DNA from: Pseudomonas pudica
GTDB taxonomy: Bacteria; Pseudomonadota; Gammaproteobacteria; Pseudomonadales; Pseudomonadaceae
Direction: 5' to 3'
NCBI RefSeq assembly: GCF_015680405.1
Contig: NZ_JADLJS010000042.1
Location: forward strand, 1-44,385
Length of the DNA stretch: 44,385 nt
Part shown: one piece after another, positions 16,677 to 23,786 of the stretch
How positions within the stretch are numbered: position 1 is the stretch's first letter
How the letters are laid out: each line of letters opens with the position of its first letter
Notes under the pieces: generated by a model
Told to the model about the DNA's origin: nothing
The model's database searches: none
The model's input: the letters and a program-made list of their open reading frames with translations, nothing else
Position numbers and translations under genes: made by a program

Positions 16677-16770
16677 GGCCCTATCGCCGGCAAGCCAGCT
16701 CCTACAGGTACTCCGCCGGCGGTGGCCATTGTGGCAACCTGTGGGAGCTGGCTTGCCGGCGATAGGGCCG
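16677..16770. repeat. Inverted REP pair (GGCTTGCCGGCGATAGGGCC class)
   Basis: GGCCCTATCGCCGGCAAGCCAGCTCCTACAGG faces CCTGTGGGAGCTGGCTTGCCGGCGATAGGGCC, a nearly perfect inverted pair. This is the third stem class in the window. It lies between the ABC permease stop and the LysR start. Confidence 0.88.
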
Positions 16771-16787
16771 GAGCAGGCAGCACTGTT

Positions 16788-17636
16788 TCAACGTGCACCA
16801 CGCCCATAGGCCTGGCTGATCCGGTCGATCACCATGGCCAGGGCGACGATCGCCAGCCCGGCCTCGACGCCCTGGCCGACATTCAGGGTCTGGATCCCCG
16901 ACAGCACATCCTCGCCCAGCCCGCGGGCGCCGATCATCGAAGCCACCACCACCATCGACAGGGCCATCATCACCGACTGGTTGAGCCCGGCCATGATGCT
17001 CGGCAGCGCCAGCGGCAGGGCGATGCGCCGCAACCGCTGCCAGCGGCTGGCCCCCAGGCCATGGGCGGCTTGCAGCAGCGAAGGGTCGATCTGGCTCAGG
17101 CCCAGTTCGGTCAGCCGTACCAGCGGTGGCAGGGCATAGATCAGCGTGGCGAACACGGCGGGCACCTTGCCCAGGCCGAACAGCATCAGCACCGGGATCA
17201 GGTAAACGAAGGCCGGCAAGGTCTGCATCACATCCAGTACCGGCAACAGCAACCGCTTCGCCAGCGGCCGGGCAGCCAGCAGGATGCCCAGCGGCACGCC
17301 CACCAGCACGCAGAGGCCGGTACTGACCAACACCAACGCCATGGTCTGCAGCAGTTTGTCCCACAACCCGAGCATGCCGATCAGGGCCAGCAACGCCACC
17401 AGTACCGCGCTGCGCAGCACGCTGCGGCTGGCATGCCAGGCCAGCAGGCCGACCAGCAACAGCAGCAGCCACCATGGCAGCAGGCGCAGCAGGGTTTCCA
17501 GGCCGACCAGCAGTTGCAGCAACTGGTCCGAGACGCTGCGCAGGTGATCGCCGTAATGCAGCACCAGCCAGTCGACCAGCCGGTTGATGCTGTCGGCAAA
17601 GGAAAATTGCAGGGCTTGGGGGAAGCCGCCGCTCAC
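16788..17636 (-). CDS. ABC transporter permease, glycine betaine/choline type (ProW/OpuAB-like)
   Basis: A 282-residue inner-membrane permease with about six hydrophobic segments. The EAA coupling loop reads AAHGLGASRWQRLRRIALPLALPSIMAGLNQ, followed by the family ending MVVVASMIGARGLGEDVLSGI and GLAIVALAMVIDRISQ. The GTG at 17636 overlaps the binding-protein stop by four bases (GTGA), which fixes the start. Together they would import a quaternary amine such as betaine or choline. No ATP-binding subunit gene is adjacent: a LysR gene follows and a chemoreceptor precedes. It must use an ATPase encoded elsewhere or be incomplete. Confidence 0.92.
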   Translation of the reverse strand: MSGGFPQALQFSFADSINRLVDWLVLHYGDHLRSVSDQLLQLLVGLETLLRLLPWWLLLLLVGLLAWHASRSVLRSAVLVALLALIGMLGLWDKLLQTMALVLVSTGLCVLVGVPLGILLAARPLAKRLLLPVLDVMQTLPAFVYLIPVLMLFGLGKVPAVFATLIYALPPLVRLTELGLSQIDPSLLQAAHGLGASRWQRLRRIALPLALPSIMAGLNQSVMMALSMVVVASMIGARGLGEDVLSGIQTLNVGQGVEAGLAIVALAMVIDRISQAYGRGAR

Positions 17637-18649
17637 AGGCTGGCCTCGACCTTGGCGGCAATGTCCGCAGGCAACCAGGCTTTCCACACCTTGCGGTTGT
17701 CGCGCAGGAAGGTGAGGGCAGCGTCACGGGGCGGCGTGCGCTTTTCGCTCATGTTGGCCAGTGCCTGGTTCAGTCGGTCGATGGGCAGGTCGACCCGCTC
17801 GAACGCGCTCACCAGCTCCGGGTAACCCTCGCGAAAGGCCTTGGATACGCCGATCGACAATTTGGCCGGCAGCGAACTGCTGCCCTTGGGGTCGGGGTTG
17901 CCGGCATCGGTGAGGGTGGCCCAGGCCTGGGCATCGAACGGTGGCTCTTGCAGGCGTATGAGTTTGTATCGCCCCATCAAAGGGGTCGGGTTCCAGTAGT
18001 AGAACAGCACCGGTTGGCCACGGCGGATGGCCGAGCCGATTTCGGCATCCATTGCAGCCCCGGAGCCGCTGCGGAAATTGGTATAGAGATCATTAAGCCC
18101 GTAGGCCTTGAGTTTCTGGCTGTTGACGGTTTCGGATGTCCAGCCGCTGGGGCTATTCAGAAAACGCCCTTTGCCGGGTGACTCGGGGTCGCGGAACACC
18201 TGCGAATAACGCTGGAGGTCCTCGACGCTGCGCAGTTCCGGCGCCACGGGTTTCAGTTTGCGTGCGGCATCGCCCTCGATCACGTAGGCTGGCACCCACC
18301 AGCCTTCTTCGGCGTTCTTGACCGTGTCGCCCAACGCGAACACTTGGCCGGCCTGTTCTGCCTTGACCCAGGCGGGGCTGCGCCCGGCCCACTCCTCGGC
18401 GATTACCTGCAGGTCGTTGCGCGCCAGGGCCACTTCCATGCTGACGGTGCTGCCGGGCACGGTATCGGTGGTGTAGCCGTAGCCTCGCTCCACGATCAGC
18501 CGCAGGATCTCGGTGGTGAGGGCGCCGCTTTCCCAGCCTATGGCACCAAAGCGGATGGGCTCGCTGCGTTCTGCCGAGGCGGCGCTGTCGGTGCTGGCCA
18601 GGCCTACTGCGAGCAGCAGGCCGGCCAGCAACGTCGGGATCTTTTTCAT
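17633..18649 (-). CDS. Periplasmic substrate-binding protein, glycine betaine type (OpuAC family)
   Basis: A 338-residue exported protein. Residues 1-25 are a signal peptide (MKKIPTLLAGLLLAVGLAST). The mature part starts EPIRFGAIGWESGALTTEILRLIVERGYGY, typical of OpuAC/ProX. W/Y-rich stretches (EEWAGRSPAWVKAEQ, EEGWWVPAYV, VLFYYWNPTPLMGRY) are consistent with an aromatic cage for a quaternary ammonium group. It captures the ligand in the periplasm and delivers it to the coupled permease. The gene order is binding protein then permease. The exact ligand (betaine, choline, carnitine or other) is not decided by sequence alone. Confidence 0.92.
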   Translation of the reverse strand: MKKIPTLLAGLLLAVGLASTDSAASAERSEPIRFGAIGWESGALTTEILRLIVERGYGYTTDTVPGSTVSMEVALARNDLQVIAEEWAGRSPAWVKAEQAGQVFALGDTVKNAEEGWWVPAYVIEGDAARKLKPVAPELRSVEDLQRYSQVFRDPESPGKGRFLNSPSGWTSETVNSQKLKAYGLNDLYTNFRSGSGAAMDAEIGSAIRRGQPVLFYYWNPTPLMGRYKLIRLQEPPFDAQAWATLTDAGNPDPKGSSSLPAKLSIGVSKAFREGYPELVSAFERVDLPIDRLNQALANMSEKRTPPRDAALTFLRDNRKVWKAWLPADIAAKVEASL

Positions 18650-18717
18650 GGGGCCTCTTGGAGTGGCGCTACTGAGTTGCCGCAAGTGTAGACGACCGGC
18701 TCCAGGCCCGGCAGGAA

Positions 18718-18744
18718 GGCCGCTGCACGCGATAGGCAGCGGCC
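18718..18744 (-). terminator. Hairpin terminator downstream of the chemoreceptor gene
   Basis: A perfect 9-bp stem (GGCCGCTGC at 18718-18726 and GCAGCGGCC at 18736-18744) with a 9-base loop lies 10 bp beyond the left-strand stop. The following T-tract is short (TTCCT), so efficiency is uncertain. Confidence 0.55.
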
Positions 18745-18754
18745 TGCAAGTGAC

Positions 18755-20899
18755 TCAGACGCGGAACTGGTCCATCAGCGCCTGTTGCTGGTTGGCCAGG
18801 CTGTTCAGCGACTGGCTGACCCGCGCCGACTCGTTGGCCTGCCCCGACAGCGACTCGGTGACATCCCGGATGGTTGCCACGTTGCTGTTGATTTCCTCCG
18901 CCACCGCGCTCTGTTCCTCGGCGGCCGAAGCGATCTGCAGGTTCATGTCGGTGATCACCGTCACTGCCTGGCCGATGCGCTGCAGCGCGGTGACGGCCTG
19001 GCCAACCTGCTGCACGCCGCCCTGGGCCTGGCGGTGGCTGTTGTCCATGGCACCGACCACTTCGCGGGTGCCGTTCTGCAAGGCCTCGATAACCTGGCGG
19101 GTTTCTTCCACCGATTCCTGGGTCCGCTGGGCCAGGTTGCGCACCTCGTCCGCGACCACGGCAAAGCCGCGGCCGGCTTCACCGGCGCGGGCCGCCTCGA
19201 TGGCGGCGTTCAGCGCCAGCAGGTTGGTCTGTTCGGCGATCGAGCGGATCACCTCCAGCACCGAACCGATCTTCTCGCTGTTCTGCGCCAGGCCCTGTAC
19301 CTCGGCCATGGCGTTGCTCATGTCGGCGGCCAGGGCATCGATGCTGTGGGTGGTGCGGTCGATCACCGCCAGGCCTTCGCGGGTGGCCTGGTCGGCGTCG
19401 CGGGCGGCCTGCGCGGCCTGGGCGGCGCTGCGGGCGACGTCCTGGGCGGTGGCACTCATCTCGTGCGAGGCAGTGGCCACCTGGTCGACCTGGCGGTACT
19501 GCTGCTCCATGCCAGCGCTGGTCTGGGTGGCAATTGCCGAAGACTGGTCGGCGGTGCCACGGGCTGCCTGCACCGAGCGTTTGACCTCGGCGATGGTCGG
19601 CTGCAGCTTGTCGAGGAAACGGTTGAACCAGCCGGCCAGTTCGCCCAGTTCGTCCTGCTTCTGATAGGTCAGGCGGCGGGTCAGGTCACCTTCGCCGCTG
19701 GCGATGTCCTTGAGCATGCTTGCCACGCCGAGGATCGGCCGGGTAACGCCACGGGCCATCAGCCACACCATCAGCAGGCCGGCAACCGCCGCCGCCAGGC
19801 CCAGGCCAAGTTCCAGCAGGGTGCCGCTGGTGTTCAGCGCGTCCAGTTCCTGTTTCAGCGCTTCGGCCGGCCCGGTCAGGGCGTTTTCCGGCACATCCAG
19901 CAGCACGCCCCAGGGCTGGGCATCCGGGATCGGCCGGAACGCGGCCAGCACTTTCAGGCGCTGCTGGCCGTGCACGATGGTCATCTTGCCGTCGGCCAGC
20001 TTGCGCACCAGTTCGGCACCTTTGGCGGTATCGACCTGGTCGAAGCGCTGGGCCAGCTTGCTGGCATCGGCGCTGTAGCCGGCCAGCAGGCCGACCGGGC
20101 TGAGAATGCCGACCGTGGTGCGGCCTTCGTACAGGCTGCGGCTGGCCTCCTGGCTCAGGGCCTGCAGGCTGTTGAGGTTGATGTCGATGGACAGGGTGGC
20201 GATCACCTTGCCGTCGACTGCCAGGGGGAAGACGATGCTGGTCATCAGCACCTGCTGGCCATCGATGTCGTAGAAGTAGGGCTCCACCACGCACACCTTG
20301 CCGGATGTGCGCGGGCACACCCACCAGGTATTGGCAGGCTGGCCGCTGGGGCCGATCTCGGTGTTGGCCATGTCATGCTCGGGCAGGGCCATGGCCGTCA
20401 GCTGGCCGACACGTGGCTGCGACCAGTACAGGGCGAAGCGCCCGGTTTCGTTGCTGCCCAGTTCGGCCTTGCCGACAAACAGGCTGTCCTTGTTGTCCAG
20501 GGCGTTGGGCTCGAATACCAGCGACAGGCCGAGCAGTTCGGGGTTGGCCTGCAGGGCGGCGCGCACCTGGCGGGTCATGTCCTCGCGCAGGTCGAAGGCA
20601 TCGAGAAAGCGCTTTTCCGCCTGCTCGCGCAGGAACAGCACCTGGCGGGCGAAACCGGCGCCGTACTGGTAGGCGTCCATGAACTGGCGGCGGATGTTCA
20701 GCGCCTGCACCTCGCCCTGCGACTCGATGCGCGACTGCGCCGACTCGGTCAGCATCTGCATGCTGCTGGCCTTGACCAGGTCCGAGCTGTGGTCCATGCG
20801 GTACAGCGACAGGCCGACGAGCAGGGTGACGATGCCGGCCAGGCAGAGACCGGCGAGCAGGGTGATCTTCCACTGGATGGAAAGTTGTCGCAAAGGCAT
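18755..20899 (-). CDS. Methyl-accepting chemotaxis protein with large dCache-type sensor
   Basis: A 714-residue chemoreceptor. TM1 lies near residues 10-30 (ITLLAGLCLAGIVTLLVGLSLY). A periplasmic sensor of about 350 residues follows, long enough for a double-Cache domain. TM2 (LGLGLAAAVAGLLMVWLMA) leads into a HAMP domain (RPILGVASMLKDIASGEGDLTRRL). The signalling tip is canonical: IRSIAEQTNLLALNAAIEAARAGEAGRGFAVVADEVR. In the sensor, N-T-W-W-V-C-P replaces the R-x-W-Y pattern of amino-acid dCache receptors, and two Cys frame this loop, so an amino-acid ligand should not be assumed. The C-terminus lacks an obvious CheR-binding pentapeptide. An antiporter-like permease is divergent and may share its ligand. 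Confidence 0.95.
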   Translation of the reverse strand: MPLRQLSIQWKITLLAGLCLAGIVTLLVGLSLYRMDHSSDLVKASSMQMLTESAQSRIESQGEVQALNIRRQFMDAYQYGAGFARQVLFLREQAEKRFLDAFDLREDMTRQVRAALQANPELLGLSLVFEPNALDNKDSLFVGKAELGSNETGRFALYWSQPRVGQLTAMALPEHDMANTEIGPSGQPANTWWVCPRTSGKVCVVEPYFYDIDGQQVLMTSIVFPLAVDGKVIATLSIDINLNSLQALSQEASRSLYEGRTTVGILSPVGLLAGYSADASKLAQRFDQVDTAKGAELVRKLADGKMTIVHGQQRLKVLAAFRPIPDAQPWGVLLDVPENALTGPAEALKQELDALNTSGTLLELGLGLAAAVAGLLMVWLMARGVTRPILGVASMLKDIASGEGDLTRRLTYQKQDELGELAGWFNRFLDKLQPTIAEVKRSVQAARGTADQSSAIATQTSAGMEQQYRQVDQVATASHEMSATAQDVARSAAQAAQAARDADQATREGLAVIDRTTHSIDALAADMSNAMAEVQGLAQNSEKIGSVLEVIRSIAEQTNLLALNAAIEAARAGEAGRGFAVVADEVRNLAQRTQESVEETRQVIEALQNGTREVVGAMDNSHRQAQGGVQQVGQAVTALQRIGQAVTVITDMNLQIASAAEEQSAVAEEINSNVATIRDVTESLSGQANESARVSQSLNSLANQQQALMDQFRV

Positions 20900-20946
20900 G
20901 GGGTGGGTCCCTTTTTTTGGACAGTAAGGGTTATGGCTTTGGAGCT

Positions 20947-20964
20947 GGGCGGCGCTCGATCTCA
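20947..20964. repeat. 18-bp copy of the CGCTCGATCTC REP fragment
   Basis: GGGCGGCGCTCGATCTCA is identical to 2114-2131, about 19 kb away. Here only the end of the element is kept. It lies in the 260-bp gap between the divergent chemoreceptor and antiporter genes. Confidence 0.5.
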
Positions 20965-21159
20965 CAGGCGAAAGAAATCTCCAGCCAGGCATCTCCCAGC
21001 CTTCCCACCCTATCGGCCCATCCCATTTTTTCTTTATTCAAACATTCAATTTAAATTTCCGCCCTCTGTGTAATCCGCCGCAACATGGCGCTTTTGACAT
21101 CTGCCGCCCACTGCTTCACAGTGCGCGCTTTTTTTCTGTCGCAATGAGGTAAGCCAACC

Positions 21160-22479
21160 ATGAATGCAGTGATCGCCGCGGTCGGCATCATGCTGATACT
21201 CAGCCTGTCCCGCGTGCACGTGGTCATCGCCCTGATCATCGGGGCCCTGGCCGGTGGGCTGGTGGGCGGCCTGGGTATCGAGGGTACGCTCAAGGCCTTC
21301 AACGGCGGCCTCGGTGGCGGGGCCACGGTGGCCCTGTCCTATGCACTGCTGGGCGCCTTTGCCGTGGCCATCGCCAAGTCCGGCCTGGCCCATGCCCTGG
21401 CCGACCGCGCCCTGGCCATGATCGACCGCCAGGGTCATGCCAATGGCGGCAAGGTCAAATGGTTGCTGGTCGGCCTGATGCTGGTGGTGGCGGTGTCGTC
21501 GCAGAACATCCTGCCTATCCACATTGCCTTCATCCCCTTGCTGGTGCCGCCGCTGCTGTACGTGCTGACCCGCCTGCGCATCGACCGCCGCCTGATCGCC
21601 TGCGTGATCACCTTCGGCCTGATCACCCCGTACATGTTCCTGCCGGTGGGCTTTGGCAACATCTTCCTCAACGAAATCCTGCTGGCCAACGTTGCCCGCG
21701 CGGGTGTCGACGTGAGTGGCGTGAATGTCACCCACGCCATGGCCATCCCGGCGGCCGGCATGCTGGCCGGCCTGTTGCTGGCGGTATTCATCAGTTACCG
21801 CAAGAAGCGTGACTACGACCTGGCGCGCATCGAGCAGGTGGAGCAGGTGAGCGTGCAGTACAACCCGCTGACCCTGCTGGTGGCCGGGTTGGCGATTGCC
21901 TCGGCGTTCATCATCCAGTTGTGGCTGGATTCGATGATCATCGGCGCGATGGTCGGCTTCCTGATCTTTTCGCTGTCGGGCATCGTGCGCTGGAAGGACA
22001 CTGACGACCTGTTCACCGAAGGCATGAAGATGATGGCCATGATCGGCTTCATCATGATTGCCGCCTCGGGCTTTGCCGATGTGATGAAGGCCACCGGTGA
22101 GGTGAACAGCCTGGTGGAAACCTCGGCGCAGTGGATCGACCACAGCAAGGGCATCGGTGCCTTGCTGATGCTGCTGGTGGGCCTGTTGGTGACCATGGGC
22201 ATCGGCTCGTCGTTCTCCACCGTGCCGATCCTGGCCGCGATCTTCGTGCCGCTGTGCGTGCAGCTGGGCTTCGACCCGCTGGCCACCGTGTGCATCGTTG
22301 GTACCGCCGGCGCCCTGGGTGACGCCGGCTCGCCTGCCTCGGACTCGACCCTGGGCCCGACCTCGGGGTTGAACGTGGATGGCCAGCACCACCATATCTG
22401 GGACACCGTGGTGCCCACCTTCATCCACTACAACCTGCCACTGCTGGCGTTCGGCTGGCTGGCGGCGATGACGCTGTAG
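21160..22479 (+). CDS. Na+/H+ antiporter family permease (YuiF/NhaC-like)
   Basis: A 439-residue inner-membrane protein with about eleven hydrophobic segments. It opens MNAVIAAVGIMLILSLSRVHVVIALIIGALAGGLVGG. Family-like features include NGGLGGGATVALSYALLGAFAVAIAKSG, VSSQNILPIHIAFIPLLVPPLL and a C-terminal GTAGALGDAGSPASDSTLGPTSGLN. Related proteins are annotated as Na+/H+ antiporters, but some are suspected to be amino-acid permeases. The start is preceded by a good GAGGTAA site near 21149-21155. It is divergent from the chemoreceptor and meets the FecR gene tail to tail with a 10-bp gap. Confidence 0.9.
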   Translation: MNAVIAAVGIMLILSLSRVHVVIALIIGALAGGLVGGLGIEGTLKAFNGGLGGGATVALSYALLGAFAVAIAKSGLAHALADRALAMIDRQGHANGGKVKWLLVGLMLVVAVSSQNILPIHIAFIPLLVPPLLYVLTRLRIDRRLIACVITFGLITPYMFLPVGFGNIFLNEILLANVARAGVDVSGVNVTHAMAIPAAGMLAGLLLAVFISYRKKRDYDLARIEQVEQVSVQYNPLTLLVAGLAIASAFIIQLWLDSMIIGAMVGFLIFSLSGIVRWKDTDDLFTEGMKMMAMIGFIMIAASGFADVMKATGEVNSLVETSAQWIDHSKGIGALLMLLVGLLVTMGIGSSFSTVPILAAIFVPLCVQLGFDPLATVCIVGTAGALGDAGSPASDSTLGPTSGLNVDGQHHHIWDTVVPTFIHYNLPLLAFGWLAAMTL

Positions 22480-22489
22480 GGGGAGGGCG

Positions 22490-23497
22490 TCAGCCCTTGT
22501 CGGGCGGCGGCGAGATGCGGTTGAGCACGGTGCTGCCGTCCTTGCTGCGGGTCAGGTAGACCGGCAGCACCTTGGGCAGGTTGTTGACCAGGCGCCCCAC
22601 CTCGCGGGTGTTGTAGATGCCGCTGATGCGGATGCGGCCGGTACTGGCGTCGGCCAGCAGCAGCGGCGCATCGAGGTATCGGTTGATTATCGGCAGGGCC
22701 TGTTCCAGGCTCAGGTTGTCGAGCACCAGCTTGCCGTCGCGCCAGGCCAGGCTGTTGCCGTAGTCGTCGCTCTGCTCCAGTTGCGGCTCGAAGTCGCCCT
22801 TGTGATAACTGGCCTGCATCCCCGGGCCCAGGCGGTAGCCACCGGCGCTGCCGTCGCTGGATACCAGCACCGAACCTTCCACCAGGGTGACCTTGACCTG
22901 GTCCTGGTACTTCCACACGTTGAACTGGGTGCCGGTAACGCGGGTCTGGCCACGACCGGCATGCACGATGAACGGGTGGCTGCTGTCGTGTTGCACCTTG
23001 AAGAACGCCTCGCCACGCTTGAGCGTGACCTGGCGCTGGTCCTTGTAGTTGAGGTAGGTGAGCTCGGTGTTGAGGTTGAGCTGCACCGTGCTGCCGTCGC
23101 TCAGCTGCACGGTCTGCATGTGCGCACCGGCTTCGAAGTGCTGATAGTGATTGGGTAGCCAGCCTTGTTCCCAGCCCACCCAGCCGGCCAGCGGCAGCAC
23201 CGCCAGGGCGATCGCGGCAGCGGATGCCAGCGGCCGCCAGTTGCGCGGGCGTGCGGCCTTTTGCACGGGCGGGTTGAAGTCGATGACGGTTGCATTGCGC
23301 GGCAGCAGGTCGGCGGTTTGCCAGATTTCCAGCATCGCCTGGTATTCCTCGGCATGCCGGGGGTCGGCCGCCAGCCAGCGGGCGAACGCCTCGCGCTCTG
23401 TCACCGTGCAATCTTCGGCGTGCAGGCGCATGCACCAGTGCGCGGCGGCGTCGGTGATGGCATCGTCTGGGCTGGGATTGAGGCGGTCGTGGTTCAT
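22490..23497 (-). CDS. FecR family anti-sigma/signal-transduction protein, without a partner sigma factor
   Basis: A 335-residue FecR protein. The N-terminal cytoplasmic region (AAAHWCMRLHAEDCTVTEREAFARWLAADPRHAEEYQ) is the DUF4880 anti-sigma part. One TM follows near residues 90-105 (LASAAAIALAVLPLAGWVGW). The periplasmic FecR domain covers QTVQLSDGSTVQLNLNTELTY to VKVTLVEGSVLV. A C-terminal STN-like segment (LSLEQALPIINRYLDAPL) should contact a TonB-dependent receptor. FecR normally sits next to an ECF sigma gene (fecI) and a receptor. Here the 289-bp upstream gap holds only REP elements, and downstream is an unrelated antiporter. It may serve remote partners or be a remnant, but the reading frame is intact. 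Confidence 0.92.
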   Translation of the reverse strand: MNHDRLNPSPDDAITDAAAHWCMRLHAEDCTVTEREAFARWLAADPRHAEEYQAMLEIWQTADLLPRNATVIDFNPPVQKAARPRNWRPLASAAAIALAVLPLAGWVGWEQGWLPNHYQHFEAGAHMQTVQLSDGSTVQLNLNTELTYLNYKDQRQVTLKRGEAFFKVQHDSSHPFIVHAGRGQTRVTGTQFNVWKYQDQVKVTLVEGSVLVSSDGSAGGYRLGPGMQASYHKGDFEPQLEQSDDYGNSLAWRDGKLVLDNLSLEQALPIINRYLDAPLLLADASTGRIRISGIYNTREVGRLVNNLPKVLPVYLTRSKDGSTVLNRISPPPDKG

Positions 23498-23654
23498 TGC
23501 GGCTCCGGGTTTTGCGCATTCTACCCTTGCTGGAGGGCTCCCGAGAACCGAGGTAATGGCGAATGACTATCAGTTGTGCCGGTTTTCGTCGGATTGGTGA
23601 TGGTTTTCCAGCGTTTGAGAACCCTTCGCGCAGGTTCATTCAGGCTGAAATCGT

Positions 23655-23780
23655 TGGGGCTGCTGCGCAGCCCTTTCGCGACACAAGGCCGCTCCCACAG
23701 GTACAGCGCTGCCCGATGGGTTTGTGCGATACCAGTGGGAGCGGCCTTGTGTCGCGAAAGGGGCGCATAGCGCCCCCAGC
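23655..23780. repeat. Inverted REP pair upstream of fecR
   Basis: CCCTTTCGCGACACAAGGCCGCTCCCACAGG faces GTGGGAGCGGCCTTGTGTCGCGAAAGGGG, flanked by GGGCTGCTGCGCAGCCC and GGGGCGCATAGCGCCCCC hairpins. It fills most of the 289-bp gap between the acyl-CoA dehydrogenase stop and the fecR start. The rest of this gap holds no gene that I can see, and no sigma factor. Confidence 0.87.
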
Positions 23781-23786
23781 GGCTCA

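Noticed and set aside
18755..20899. Naming the chemoreceptor after a known amino-acid or GABA receptor
   Set aside because: Overall layout is similar, but the sensor loop lacks the amino-acid motif, and ligand specificity cannot be read from the visible sequence.
21105..21145. CACTG...CAGTG hairpin and T-run before the antiporter start as an attenuator
   Set aside because: The stem is only 5 bp and the T-run is separated from it; too weak to call.
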